Below are positions 33,793 through 42,333 of a DNA stretch of 64,000 nt, piece after piece. The DNA is taken from NCBI GenBank assembly GCA_001507425.1, contig LMAJ01000028.1:1-64000 (forward strand), given 5' to 3'. The notes beneath the pieces are model-generated. The model was given only the letters and a program-made list of their open reading frames with translations, searched no databases and was not told the origin of the DNA. Position numbers and translations under genes: made by a program. The stretch comes from Flavobacteriaceae bacterium CRH. Its GTDB lineage: Bacteria > Bacteroidota > Bacteroidia > Flavobacteriales > Flavobacteriaceae. The first letter of the stretch is position 1. The number at the start of each line of letters is the position of its first letter.

Positions 33793-34905
33793 ATGAATTT
33801 AAGTTACTGGGAACTCAAAAATTGGTTCACAAATGTAGATTATACAATCGTAGGAAGCGGTATTGTGGGATTGCATGCAGCATTGCGCTTACGCGAAAGA
33901 TTTCCTGCAGCAAAAATTCTGGTTTTAGAAAAAGGAATGCTGCCACAAGGCGCAAGCACCAAGAATGCCGGTTTTGCCTGTTTCGGAAGCCTTTCTGAAA
34001 TTTTGGAAGATTTAAAAACACATACCGAAGAAGATGTCGTGCAACTTATTGAGAAACGCTGGCAAGGTTTACAATTACTCCGAAAAAGATTAGGCGATAA
34101 TGCAATCGATTTTAAGCCTCACGGCGGATATGAATTGTTTCTAAAAGAGGATGAAAGAGGTTTTAGCGAAACTATAATGCGTTTGCCGTTTATCAATGAA
34201 ATTCTGAAACCCATTTTTAAATCCGATATTTTTGCTAAAGAAGTAGACCGATTTGGATTTGAAAATATTCATGAATATTCGATCTTTAATCCGTTTGAAG
34301 CCCAGATCGATACCGGAAATATGATGCAGGAATTGCTGAAACAAGCCGTTACCGCAGATATTTTAATTCTCAATCAACAAACTGTGACTTCATATTCAGA
34401 TTTAGGAAATGAAGTTGAAGTTGTTCTCGGTGATTTTAGTTTTAAATCGAATAAAATACTTTTTGCGACAAATGGTTTTGCGAATGAATTAACCAATGGA
34501 GCTGTACAACCAGCAAGAGCGCAGGTTTTAATTACAGAACCCATCAAAAATTTAGATATCAGAGGAACTTTTCATCTGGATCGCGGTTATTATTATTTCA
34601 GAAATATTGGCGACAGGATTTTGCTTGGCGGAGGAAGAAACCTTGATTTTGAAACGGAAAATACAACCGAATTTGGCCAGACTAAAATTGTACAAAATAA
34701 ATTGGAAGATTTACTTAAAAATGTAATTTTACCAAACCAAGAATTTCAGATTGCCCATCGTTGGAGCGGCATTATGGGAATTGGAAACAGTAAAAAACCT
34801 GTTGTGTCTCAACTGTCTGAAAACGTGTTTTGTGGAGTGCGTTTAGGCGGAATGGGAGTAGCAATAGGAAGTGTAATAGGAACAGAATTAGCAGATTTAA
34901 TATAA
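33793..34905 (+). CDS. FAD-dependent oxidoreductase (DAO family)
   Basis: 370 aa. The Rossmann FAD-binding motif is GSGIVGLHAALRL near the start (about residues 17-29), followed by VLEKGMLPQGASTKNAGFAC, and the C-terminal substrate and FAD contact region has GGRNLDF and GVRLGGMGVAIGS. It belongs to the glycine-oxidase/sarcosine-oxidase-like DAO superfamily; the substrate is not apparent. It starts an operon: its stop overlaps the mtgA start by one base (TAATG), and mtgA overlaps the next gene by 11 bp. Confidence 0.9.
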   Translation: MNLSYWELKNWFTNVDYTIVGSGIVGLHAALRLRERFPAAKILVLEKGMLPQGASTKNAGFACFGSLSEILEDLKTHTEEDVVQLIEKRWQGLQLLRKRLGDNAIDFKPHGGYELFLKEDERGFSETIMRLPFINEILKPIFKSDIFAKEVDRFGFENIHEYSIFNPFEAQIDTGNMMQELLKQAVTADILILNQQTVTSYSDLGNEVEVVLGDFSFKSNKILFATNGFANELTNGAVQPARAQVLITEPIKNLDIRGTFHLDRGYYYFRNIGDRILLGGGRNLDFETENTTEFGQTKIVQNKLEDLLKNVILPNQEFQIAHRWSGIMGIGNSKKPVVSQLSENVFCGVRLGGMGVAIGSVIGTELADLI

Positions 34906-35672
34906 TGGCAGTTAAAAAAATAGCACCAAAAAAAACAACCGCAAGTAAACCTAAACCGGCCACTAAAAAGAACAACCGTTCTTTGGGGCAAAAAGTAAAA
35001 TGGTTTTTCATCAAATTAATGTTATGGTTTTTCGGGCTTTCGATTGGGTCTGTGATCTTTTTTAAATTTATACCTGTGCCTTTTACGCCACTAATGATCA
35101 TTCGTGCAATAGAAAATAAAGTAGGCGGCAAAGAAGTATATTTTGATCACGATTGGGAACCGATTGAAAAAATTTCGATGAATTTACAAAAAGCCGTAAT
35201 CGCCAGCGAAGACGGAACTTTTTTGACACATAATGGTTTTGATTTTAAAGCGCTTCAAAAAGCATATAAAAGCAACGAACGCGGACGCCGAATTCGCGGT
35301 GGAAGTACGATTTCGCAACAAACGGCCAAGAATGTATTTTTATGGCAGGGAAAAAGTTATTTACGTAAAGGTTTAGAAGCTTATTTTACCGTTTTAATAG
35401 AACTTATTTGGGGCAAAGAACGTATTATGGAAGTGTATTTAAACAGCATCGAAATGGGCGACGGTGTTTACGGAGCTTATGCCGCAACCGAACATTGGTA
35501 CCGTCGTGATGCTTCGAGTTTAACACCAATGCAAGCTGCCGGAATTGCCGCAATTTTGCCAAACCCAAGAAAGTTTAAAGCTACAGGTTCGTCAAGTTAT
35601 ATTAACAGAAGAAAAGAAAGAATCGTTCGCGAGATGCGTTACGTTGGAAAAATAAATTATAATGGGAAGTAA
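34905..35672 (+). CDS. mtgA: Monofunctional peptidoglycan glycosyltransferase
   Basis: 255 aa. It polymerises lipid II into glycan strands at the membrane. A basic Lys/Pro-rich start is followed by one membrane helix (LMLWFFGLSIGSVIFFKF). The GT51 motifs are EDGTFLTHNGFDFKAL (catalytic Glu), RGGSTISQQTAKNVFLW and KERIMEVYLNSIEMGDGVYGA. The start at 34905 is chosen because upstream codons would overlap the FAD gene and are unlike the family. Family length is usually 220-260 aa. Confidence 0.95.
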   Translation: MAVKKIAPKKTTASKPKPATKKNNRSLGQKVKWFFIKLMLWFFGLSIGSVIFFKFIPVPFTPLMIIRAIENKVGGKEVYFDHDWEPIEKISMNLQKAVIASEDGTFLTHNGFDFKALQKAYKSNERGRRIRGGSTISQQTAKNVFLWQGKSYLRKGLEAYFTVLIELIWGKERIMEVYLNSIEMGDGVYGAYAATEHWYRRDASSLTPMQAAGIAAILPNPRKFKATGSSSYINRRKERIVREMRYVGKINYNGK

Positions 35673-36609
35673 AAAAGCATTTTTTGCTTTTCTGATATTG
35701 ACTACAACGTTGACTTTTGGACAAGGAAAAACTACAGAAATTGGTTTTATAACAGACAATGATTTGTACACATCGTCTAAAAATGATATGTACTATACCA
35801 ATGGTTTAGAGCTTTTTTACCGGTTTTTATCGAAGAATGATAACGAGAAAATCAATAAGAAAATAACAGAATTTCGTATCGGACAATATATTTATAATCC
35901 GAGATATATTAATAAAGAAGCGGCAGATGATAATAATCGTCCTTTTACGGGATATCTTTTTGCCGAAGCCGGAAGAAGTTTCTTTTATCAATCAGAATCA
36001 GTTTTAAAAACAGATTTTCAAATTGGTTATATGGGACCAAATGCTTTTGGCCGCGAAACACAGGAAGGTTTTCACCATATTATTGGTTATAAAACCGTTT
36101 ATGGTTGGGAAAATCAGCTTCACAATGCTTTAGGGATTCAGGCACATGTTTTATATTCGAAAAAATTGTTTAAAAGCAATCCCAAAGAATTTATAGATCT
36201 TAATTTCCAGTCGGAAGCCAATCTGGGAACTATTTTTACCGGAGTTTCTGCAGGTTTTCTGACCCGAATTGGTTTTAAGAAATTACTCCCAATTTATGAT
36301 TCGAATTTGCACGATGCTTCTGTAAGTTCTCAACCACAGTTTAATGTGAGGGAGTTTTATTTTTATGCTATTCCAAGCATCAATTACCAATTTTATGATG
36401 CAACAATCGAAGGAAGTATGTTTAGCAACACAAGTCCGGTAATTTTCGAATTGATTCCGTGGCGATTTAACGCCGAGTTTGGTTTAAAATACCGACACAA
36501 TAATTTCAATTTATCGTACTCTTTTATTTATCATGGCAAAGAATTGGAAAGCCATGATATGACGGGATCTTTTTATGGTAGTATTCGATTGGGGTATTTG
36601 TTGAGGTAG
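35662..36609 (+). CDS. Lipid A deacylase LpxR-like outer-membrane protein
   Basis: 315 aa with a signal peptide (KAFFAFLILTTTLTFGQGK) and beta-barrel texture. The LpxR/DUF2219 signatures are visible: ITDNDLYTSSKNDMYYTNG at the first strand, DNNRPFTGYLFAEAG, and YMGPNAFGRETQEGFHH. LpxR removes the 3'-acyloxyacyl group from lipid A in the outer membrane. It overlaps the mtgA end by 11 bp, which implies translational coupling. Whether it is catalytically active is not shown; the catalytic Asn/Asp and His candidates are present. Confidence 0.8.
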   Translation: MGSKKAFFAFLILTTTLTFGQGKTTEIGFITDNDLYTSSKNDMYYTNGLELFYRFLSKNDNEKINKKITEFRIGQYIYNPRYINKEAADDNNRPFTGYLFAEAGRSFFYQSESVLKTDFQIGYMGPNAFGRETQEGFHHIIGYKTVYGWENQLHNALGIQAHVLYSKKLFKSNPKEFIDLNFQSEANLGTIFTGVSAGFLTRIGFKKLLPIYDSNLHDASVSSQPQFNVREFYFYAIPSINYQFYDATIEGSMFSNTSPVIFELIPWRFNAEFGLKYRHNNFNLSYSFIYHGKELESHDMTGSFYGSIRLGYLLR

Positions 36610-36631
36610 GTTTTTTAACTTAGATGTATAA

Positions 36632-37018
36632 ATGAAAAAAAATCTTGCCTTTAGTAGCATAACTTTAATTTCTACCATTTTTGTTCATGGAATGCAAATA
36701 GACGGAAGTAGTCCTCCTTTTGAAAATAACGACATAACCGTTGGCAAAGTAATGGCCGGACTGGTTATTTTAGTTGTTTATTTTATTCCAACTATCATCT
36801 CTTGGAAGAAAAGAAATAATAAATATTTATTGGTTTTAAATGTACTTGGTGCTTGGACAGTATTTGGCTGGTTCATCTGTTTTGTTTGGGCTCTCAACAT
36901 TAATCGTCAACATGCGAAAATTGTTCTTGAAGAAAAGAGGAAAATGAAAGAAGAAAAAAAGAAAATAAAGGAAGCAAAAAAGGCTGAGAAGGTTAGAATT
37001 GATAGCGCAGATTTGTAA
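36632..37018 (+). CDS. Superinfection-immunity-like membrane protein
   Basis: 128 aa. Two membrane helices are present. The pattern VVYFIPTIISWKKRNNK...LVLNVLGAWTVFGWFICFVWALN is that of the superinfection immunity (T4 Imm-like) family, which in phages blocks DNA entry of related phages and is also common in bacteria. The first ~20 residues (LAFSSITLISTIFVHGMQ) may be a cleaved signal. The C-terminal ~35 residues are a charged lysine/glutamate coiled coil. It starts 22 bp after the lpxR-like stop. Confidence 0.7.
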   Translation: MKKNLAFSSITLISTIFVHGMQIDGSSPPFENNDITVGKVMAGLVILVVYFIPTIISWKKRNNKYLLVLNVLGAWTVFGWFICFVWALNINRQHAKIVLEEKRKMKEEKKKIKEAKKAEKVRIDSADL

Positions 37019-37045
37019 ATACTTCTCAGAAAAAAAAGTTGAATT

Positions 37046-37324
37046 ATGGAAATTTGGATGAAAGATTCGATCGACTTCGTAAAAAAAAGTTCATTAGATT
37101 TAAATAACACAAACTATAAGGACATGATTTATGTTTTTTACGATCATTTTTCGAATAGAAATCTAGCTAAGTTTATTTCTTTTTTATTTGATAAAGATGA
37201 AATCACACTACTCTTTGAAATAGATGATTGTATTACCAATAAAAAATACAATCTTGAAGAAGTTGAAAAAATATTGATTTGCTTAAAAGAGAATGGATTT
37301 GATAAATGGGCTGAATTAGATTGA
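37046..37324 (+). CDS. Small acidic protein of unknown function
   Basis: 92 aa, no signal peptide or membrane helix, mixed helical composition rich in Asp/Glu/Asn/Lys. It ends DKWAELD. It starts 27 bp after the superinfection-immunity-like gene and reads toward the convergent DUF2185 gene. Small soluble acidic proteins of this kind are often immunity proteins, but no motif supports a specific call. Confidence 0.5.
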   Translation: MEIWMKDSIDFVKKSSLDLNNTNYKDMIYVFYDHFSNRNLAKFISFLFDKDEITLLFEIDDCITNKKYNLEEVEKILICLKENGFDKWAELD

Positions 37325-37342
37325 TTGTTAATTTATTAGTTT

Positions 37343-38119
37343 CTATTCTTTCAGTTTTATGTTTTTCCATGTATCAATCGCCCAGTCAAGATCTTCTTTT
37401 TCATCAAAATAAAATGCAGCCTGAAGCACTTCTTTATCAATTATAGAAAAACCAAAAAGCACATGATATGTTCTGTGTTCATCATGTTCCTGGATCAAAT
37501 ATCCTATTCTTGAAATTTCGTTATCAGAAAACTCAAATTTGTCTAGTGTTTTAGATTTTGTCTCATCTCGATTATCTGTTTCCTGTTTATATTCTTCATA
37601 TAGTTGTTCTTTGTTTTTCTCAGAATTCCATATGATTAATCTAATAGATTTGTCTCCTGTAGTATAATATAAAGTTTCATCTTTTTCAATACTTCGTTCA
37701 AAGAGATTATTAATTTCAAGTGTCCAATTTTCCGTTAGTGCATGCGTGGTTATAAAATCATCTTCTAAGTCGAAATCAGTAACTTTATACCAATCAGAAT
37801 CGTCTTTTATTCTTTCATAAACAGAACCAACTCCTTTTAACAGAATGTCTTTAAGAGAAGGATCAATGTTAAGAATAGTTGAAGGATTGTATATTCCAAT
37901 ATTGTCTGGATTATCATTGTATTCTTCAGATTCAAACCCTGTAAAAATCCTCCATCCGCTATCTTCGGGGCGAGTTCTTTTTTCGCGGAACAAAAAACGG
38001 GGTTTCATATTCTGATCAACAACCATTTTAGAAACCATTAGACCTCCAATTGGCGGAAAGTTGTCAAAATTATTCTCGTTTTTGATTTGTTTCTTTTTGA
38101 AAAATCTCATTTGATTCAT
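37343..38119 (-). CDS. DUF2185-containing protein
   Basis: 258 aa, cytoplasmic. Residues ~20-100 fit DUF2185, known as an immunity-type (Imm33-like) domain: GGLMVSKMVVDQNMKPRFLF, SGWRIFTGFESEEYNDNPDN and YNPSTILNIDPSLKDILLK. The second half is not recognised. The start at 38119 overlaps the upstream gene stop by one base (TAATG), so the two are co-translated. Immunity function is inferred from the family. Confidence 0.65.
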   Translation of the reverse strand: MNQMRFFKKKQIKNENNFDNFPPIGGLMVSKMVVDQNMKPRFLFREKRTRPEDSGWRIFTGFESEEYNDNPDNIGIYNPSTILNIDPSLKDILLKGVGSVYERIKDDSDWYKVTDFDLEDDFITTHALTENWTLEINNLFERSIEKDETLYYTTGDKSIRLIIWNSEKNKEQLYEEYKQETDNRDETKSKTLDKFEFSDNEISRIGYLIQEHDEHRTYHVLFGFSIIDKEVLQAAFYFDEKEDLDWAIDTWKNIKLKE

Positions 38120-38706
38120 TATTTTTTTTGGTTATTCCCATTAACTTCTTTAACTAAATAGTTAAGATTAGAATATTTTACTTCATCATTATAACCTTTT
38201 ATATTAATGGATTTGATAAATTTCCAGGTATTTCCTTTTTCAAATTTGTATAACATTAATTTAAAAGGAAAGATAATTGAATATTCATTTTTGTCTTCGA
38301 TGTTGAGATATTTTGCATCAATAAATTTGCCTAGTAATATAAACTCTTTTTTGTTTTTTAATCGACTCTGTAATAATTTATTTATTTCTTTTTGCTGTTT
38401 TTGAGAAAAATAGCGAAGATCATTTAGTTCGTCATATTTTGCTTCAATTTTATTAATGCTTTCAAAGTTTTTCAGATAATCTAAATCTGTTTTATTTTTG
38501 GCAAAATAGTAAATAGTAAATTGGCCTATATTGTTTATTTTGTAAGTTGTAAAAGCAGTTTTATTTTCAATGTCATAGTAAAGAGTTTTACTAGCATTAA
38601 AATTATGACTGATAGTGCTATCATTGATCTTTTTTTCTTTTTTATTCTGACCTATACATTCAGAGAGAATTAAAAACATTATTAATAGCAAGATTGTTTT
38701 TTTCAT
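38119..38706 (-). CDS. Secreted protein of unknown function
   Basis: 195 aa from the ATG at 38706 (an in-frame ATG at 38739 is less credible because the signal peptide MKKTILLLIMFLILSECIGQ begins at 38706). A possible lipobox (LSEC) is weak. The body is polar with no recognised family. It is coupled to the DUF2185 gene downstream. Confidence 0.55.
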   Translation of the reverse strand: MKKTILLLIMFLILSECIGQNKKEKKINDSTISHNFNASKTLYYDIENKTAFTTYKINNIGQFTIYYFAKNKTDLDYLKNFESINKIEAKYDELNDLRYFSQKQQKEINKLLQSRLKNKKEFILLGKFIDAKYLNIEDKNEYSIIFPFKLMLYKFEKGNTWKFIKSINIKGYNDEVKYSNLNYLVKEVNGNNQKK

Positions 38707-38760
38707 GACATTTGTTTTGTAAAGCTTTATTGATGACAATATATTTGTAATAAACTTATT

Positions 38761-39114
38761 TTATCTTGAAATCGCTATCAAAAAGTTTACAATCGATGCA
38801 ATCAAAAGAACCAATCCGATTATAAGAAGTACATTATCTTCTGTAGTACTTACGCTTTTTTTAGCCAGATAATAACGATCAATTAAGAGTCCGATTTCAT
38901 AGAAAAACAAAAAGCCAATTAATGTTAGTAAACCGTATACTTTTGCTAATCCGCCGCTTCCGCTAAAGGCGCCTTCGTGAGCAAACCAGCCAATAATACC
39001 AGCGATAGGAACAATTAATAATGTTGATTTTATAAGTAACGGACTTCCTTTCCAGAACAATAATCCAATGAGAAATAATATTGGAATTAATAACCAGCGG
39101 AGTAATAATGTCAT
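38761..39114 (-). CDS. Small membrane protein, about four helices
   Basis: 117 aa, almost entirely hydrophobic: LLRWLLIPILFLIGLLFW, STLLIVPIAGIIGWFAH, VYGLLTLIGFLFFYEIGLL and VLLIIGLVLLIASIVNFL. No family recognised. It lies 55 bp after the start of the preceding secreted-protein gene on the same strand, in the variable patch between lpxR-like and tRNA-Ala. Confidence 0.55.
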   Translation of the reverse strand: MTLLLRWLLIPILFLIGLLFWKGSPLLIKSTLLIVPIAGIIGWFAHEGAFSGSGGLAKVYGLLTLIGFLFFYEIGLLIDRYYLAKKSVSTTEDNVLLIIGLVLLIASIVNFLIAISR

Positions 39115-39223
39115 CTTGATTTAGTTTTTATGCAAGTGAGATTTTATTTGAAAATTCAGCACTTAACTATTTGATAATGTTTCGAAACTTCAAAAAGTTT
39201 ATATTTAATTTAAAATTAAAGTT

Positions 39224-39396
39224 ATGGAAATCAATTGGATAATAATTAGGATATTACCTCTGGTAGTGTTTTTTTAATTTTGTTTACGATTAAAAAGAAT
39301 CAGAAAGAAAAAAAGAAACTCAAAGATTTGTTAAATAATGACTTTAAGGAACCGGAAGAAGAACCTAATTTTGATAATAATGCAAGTGAACGATAA
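39224..39396 (+). pseudogene. Frameshifted small membrane protein gene
   Basis: The frame reads MEINWIIIRILPLVVFF and then hits TAA. If one T is added to the seven-T run (39269-39275), the frame continues as LILFTIKKNQKEKKKLKDLL and ends NFDNNASER, a typical small one-helix flavobacterial protein with a charged tail. The loss of one base in a homopolymer could be real decay, phase variation or a sequencing error. Confidence 0.55.
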
Positions 39397-39864
39397 TTAG
39401 AATTTACTCGTAGAATCAATATTTTTTCTTTTGATATACCAGGTTTTAGCAGTTATTATATAATTTGAAATTAGATAAATAAAGACAATTCCGATAAGAA
39501 AAGCGGTTATAGTTTCAGAAACTCCATCCATAATGTCGGGAATTTGATTCATTGATTTTTTATCACTAAAATTCGATGTAAGAAAAAGTGTAGCCCATAA
39601 TCCAAAAAAGAAAACGAAAAGATAAAGTATTGACGGAATGGCTTTATTTAAGTAATAAAAAATCGTCGAAAATAAAAGGCTTGTTAGACTTAATAAAAGA
39701 AAGAATACTGCAAATAGAAAACTATTCATTGCAAGGTTAAAAAAAAGAGCTGCATATCTTAAGTATGGAATTGAAATGCACAAAACTATCAATATCACTA
39801 TTGCAAGAAAACTTGCTTGAATAATGTGAGGAAAGCCTTTACTGTTAGTTCTGTTTTCTTCCAT
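39397..39864 (-). CDS. Membrane protein with four helices, unknown function
   Basis: 155 aa with hydrophobic segments (FLAIVILIVLCISIPYLRYA, AVFFLLLSLTSLLFSTIFYY, ILYLFVFFFGLWATLFLTSN and ITAFLIGIVFIYLISNYI). No family recognised. Its stop abuts the frameshifted small gene on the other strand. It lies between the immunity-like patch and tRNA-Ala. Confidence 0.5.
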   Translation of the reverse strand: MEENRTNSKGFPHIIQASFLAIVILIVLCISIPYLRYAALFFNLAMNSFLFAVFFLLLSLTSLLFSTIFYYLNKAIPSILYLFVFFFGLWATLFLTSNFSDKKSMNQIPDIMDGVSETITAFLIGIVFIYLISNYIITAKTWYIKRKNIDSTSKF

Positions 39865-39903
39865 ATTTTATAGAGAGTAGGTAAGTCGTCGTTTGGCATA
39901 AAT

Positions 39904-39939
39904 AAAAAACCGTATTCCAATAAAGTAATACGGTTTTTT
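39904..39939 (-). terminator. Terminator of tRNA-Ala
   Basis: AAAAAACCGTATT (39904-39916) pairs with AATACGGTTTTTT (39927-39939). On the minus strand it follows the tRNA end within 3 bp. Confidence 0.75.
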
Positions 39940-39941
39940 TG

Positions 39942-40015
39942 TGGAGAATACCGGATTCGAACCGGTCACCCCTTGCCTGCCAGGCAAGTACTCTAGCCAA
40001 ATGAGCTAATCCCCC
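39942..40015 (-). tRNA. tRNA-Ala (anticodon GGC)
   Basis: On the minus strand the sequence starts GGGGGAT, has a D arm (AGCTC...), an anticodon stem-loop CTTGC-CTGGCAG-GCAAG giving anticodon GGC, a T arm CCGGTTCGAATCCGG and an acceptor strand ATTCTCC with discriminator A. 74 nt without an encoded CCA. The acceptor has G-T pairs. No inserted element is seen at its 3' end. Confidence 0.93.
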
Positions 40016-40121
40016 AATTGTGTAGCAAATAAAGTCAATTAATTTTCAAAAAACAAATTTCAAATCGGCTTCAGTTGAAAATAGTTGCCAAAAACGTAAC
40101 TTTACCATAAAAACTATTTTT

Positions 40122-40886
40122 ATGAGTTCAGAAATTCAAAAGGGTTCTTTAGAAACAACTTTTCAAAATAATATTGTAACCGTTCAATTTGGTCATCCGG
40201 CAAGTAATTCTTTTCCAAGAGAATTGCTGGATCGTTTAACTGCTGAAATTAATTCTTTAAGCAGAAACGAAACTATTTCAGTTATTATTTTGCAAAGCGA
40301 AGGATCAAAAACCTTTTGCTCCGGCGCTTCTTTTGATGAACTTTTAAAAGTGGAAAATGAAGAACAAGGAACGGAGTTTTTTTCTGGTTTTGCGCATTTG
40401 CTAAATGCTATGCGAAACTGCTCTAAACTCATTGTGGGTCGTGTACAGGGAAAAGCAGTTGGCGGTGGAGTAGGTATTATTGCAACTTGCGATTATGTTT
40501 TGGCAACCACCGAAAGTGCTATAAAACTTTCTGAACTCGCAATTGGTATTGGTCCGTTTGTGATTGAGCCGGCCGTTTCGCGCAAAATTGGCAAAACCGC
40601 TATGACACAAATGACTTTAGCTGCTCACGAATGGAAATCGGCAAACTGGGCGCTCCAAAACGGACTTTATGCTTCACTTCATAATGCTGAGGAATTGGAT
40701 GAAGCCGTTGCCAATTTCGCTCAAAAACTAAGTTCGTACAACCCGGAAGCATTATACGAAATGAAGAAAATTATTTGGGAAGGAACAGAGCAATGGGAAT
40801 CCTTACTTATTGAAAGGGCTTCAATTACCGGTAAGTTAGTTTTATCTGATTTTAGCAGAAATGCTTTGATGCAGTTTAAAAAGTAA
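40122..40886 (+). CDS. Enoyl-CoA hydratase/isomerase family protein
   Basis: 254 aa crotonase fold. The oxyanion-hole segments are SKTFCSGASFDELLK (about residues 64-78) and GKAVGGGVGIIATCDYVLA (about 108-126), and IGPFVIEPAVSRKIG follows. The usual catalytic Glu positions of hydratases are not clear, so it may be an isomerase or a hydratase of fatty-acid or phenylacetate-type breakdown. It is a single gene with a 17-bp-stem terminator at 40908. Confidence 0.88.
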   Translation: MSSEIQKGSLETTFQNNIVTVQFGHPASNSFPRELLDRLTAEINSLSRNETISVIILQSEGSKTFCSGASFDELLKVENEEQGTEFFSGFAHLLNAMRNCSKLIVGRVQGKAVGGGVGIIATCDYVLATTESAIKLSELAIGIGPFVIEPAVSRKIGKTAMTQMTLAAHEWKSANWALQNGLYASLHNAEELDEAVANFAQKLSSYNPEALYEMKKIIWEGTEQWESLLIERASITGKLVLSDFSRNALMQFKK

Positions 40887-40907
40887 AAAATAATAAATTC
40901 CAAACAT

Positions 40908-40957
40908 AAAATTCCAAATTCCAATCACATTTAATTCATGTTGGAATTTGGAATTTT
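40908..40957 (+). terminator. Long-stem terminator made from the AAATTCCAA repeat family
   Basis: AAAATTCCAAATTCCAA (40908-40924) pairs perfectly with TTGGAATTTGGAATTTT (40941-40957), followed by T residues. Confidence 0.75.
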
Positions 40958-40997
40958 TCTTTATTTGGAATTTATTATTTAAACGGTTATTAATTTG

Positions 40998-41005
40998 TAA
41001 ATTTG
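40998..41005 (+). promoter_or_regulatory. -7 element upstream of queD
   Basis: TAAATTTG fits TAnnTTTG and lies 20 bp before the ATG at 41025. A -33 TTG at ideal spacing is not clear. Confidence 0.4.
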
Positions 41006-41024
41006 CAACCTAAAATTCAAATCG

Positions 41025-41474
41025 ATGAGTAATATCAGAATTACAAAACAATTTAGTTTCGAAACCGGGCATGCATTATACGGTTACGACGGAAAATGTA
41101 AAAACGTTCACGGGCACAGTTATAAATTATCGGTAACAGTTATTGGTTCGCCAATTACAGATCGATCGAATGTGAAATTCGGAATGGTAATCGATTTTTC
41201 GGACCTAAAGAAAATTGTAAAAGAAGAAATCGTCGATCAGTTCGATCACGCAACCGTTTTTAACGAAACGACACCGCACATCGAATTAGCAAATGAATTG
41301 AAAAATCGTGGTCATCACGTAATTCTGGTCGATTACCAGCCAACAAGCGAAAATATGGTAGTCGATTTTTCAGAAAGAATCATTGCGCGCTTACCTGCAG
41401 GAATTTCACTTTATTCGTTAAAACTTCAGGAAACAGAATCATCATTCGCAGAATGGTACGCATCTGATAATTAA
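41025..41474 (+). CDS. queD: 6-carboxy-5,6,7,8-tetrahydropterin synthase
   Basis: 149 aa. It converts 7,8-dihydroneopterin triphosphate to 6-carboxytetrahydropterin for queuosine synthesis. The zinc-binding His residues lie in ETGHALYGYDG and NVHGHSYKLSV, the catalytic Cys in GYDGKCKNVHGH, and DQFDHATVFNE carries the Asp-His pair; LKLQETESSFAEW is the substrate-binding Glu region. No preQ1-type riboswitch is seen upstream. It is followed 78 bp later by lpxH. Confidence 0.93.
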   Translation: MSNIRITKQFSFETGHALYGYDGKCKNVHGHSYKLSVTVIGSPITDRSNVKFGMVIDFSDLKKIVKEEIVDQFDHATVFNETTPHIELANELKNRGHHVILVDYQPTSENMVVDFSERIIARLPAGISLYSLKLQETESSFAEWYASDN

Positions 41475-41551
41475 TTAGTCCAAAGTTAAAAGTCCAAAGT
41501 CGAAAGATCGTAAAATCTAATATCTAAGAAGTCTAACAATCTAATAATCTA
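41475..41551. repeat. Short AT-rich repeats between queD and lpxH
   Basis: The gap holds two copies of AGTCCAAAGT and several AATCTAA/TATCTAA words, which resemble the AATCTAAAATC repeats at 48054-48085 and 48248-48280. No gene or terminator. Confidence 0.5.
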
Positions 41552-41552
41552 A

Positions 41553-42293
41553 ATGAAAAAAGTATATTTCGCTTCTGATCAGCATTTTGGAGCTCCAACT
41601 TCTGAGTTGAGTTTGCCTCGCGAACAAAAATTTGTAGCCTGGTTAGATGTCGTAAAACAAGATGCCGAAGCTATTTTTTTACTTGGAGATTTATTTGATT
41701 TTTGGTTCGAATATAAAACCGTTGTTCCAAAAGGTTTCGTTCGTGTTTTAGGTAAACTGGCCGAAATTCGCGATAGCGGAATCCCAATTTATTTTTTCGT
41801 TGGAAATCATGATTTATGGATGAACGATTATTTTCAAACGGAATTGAATATTCCCGTTTATCATGATAATAAGGAATTTACCTTTAACGGAAAAACTTTT
41901 TTGATTGGTCACGGCGACGGAAAAGGCCCAGGCGATAAAGGCTATAAACGAATGAAAAAGGTATTTACAAATCCGTTTTCGAAATGGCTTTTTCGTTGGT
42001 TGCATCCAGACGTTGGCGTTAGTTTGGCACAATACTTATCTGTTAAAAACAAACTGATTTCGGGAGCTGAAGATGTGAAATTTTTAGGAGAAGAAAACGA
42101 ATGGCTGGTTTTATACGCCAAACGCAAACTCGAAACCAAACATTATAATTACTTTATTTTCGGGCACCGTCATTTACCAATGATTATTCCGGTTGGAGAA
42201 GATTCCAATTATGTAAATCTTGGCGACTGGATTGGTTATTTTACTTATGGAGTTTTTGATGGGGAAAAATTCGAGCTTCAAAAATTCGAGTAG
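41553..42293 (+). CDS. lpxH: UDP-2,3-diacylglucosamine diphosphatase
   Basis: 246 aa metallophosphoesterase of lipid A synthesis that hydrolyses UDP-2,3-diacylglucosamine to lipid X. Calcineurin-like motifs are intact: FASDQHFGAP (about residues 5-14), FLLGDLFDFWFEY, FFVGNHDLWM, IGHGDGKGPGDKGY and IFGHRHLP. The GNHD and GHRH motifs bind the metal pair. 246 aa is normal. The protein acts on the inner face of the membrane. Confidence 0.93.
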   Translation: MKKVYFASDQHFGAPTSELSLPREQKFVAWLDVVKQDAEAIFLLGDLFDFWFEYKTVVPKGFVRVLGKLAEIRDSGIPIYFFVGNHDLWMNDYFQTELNIPVYHDNKEFTFNGKTFLIGHGDGKGPGDKGYKRMKKVFTNPFSKWLFRWLHPDVGVSLAQYLSVKNKLISGAEDVKFLGEENEWLVLYAKRKLETKHYNYFIFGHRHLPMIIPVGEDSNYVNLGDWIGYFTYGVFDGEKFELQKFE

Positions 42294-42333
42294 TAGCCCG
42301 TTGTGTTAAATGAAATTTACGAATTGCAAATAA

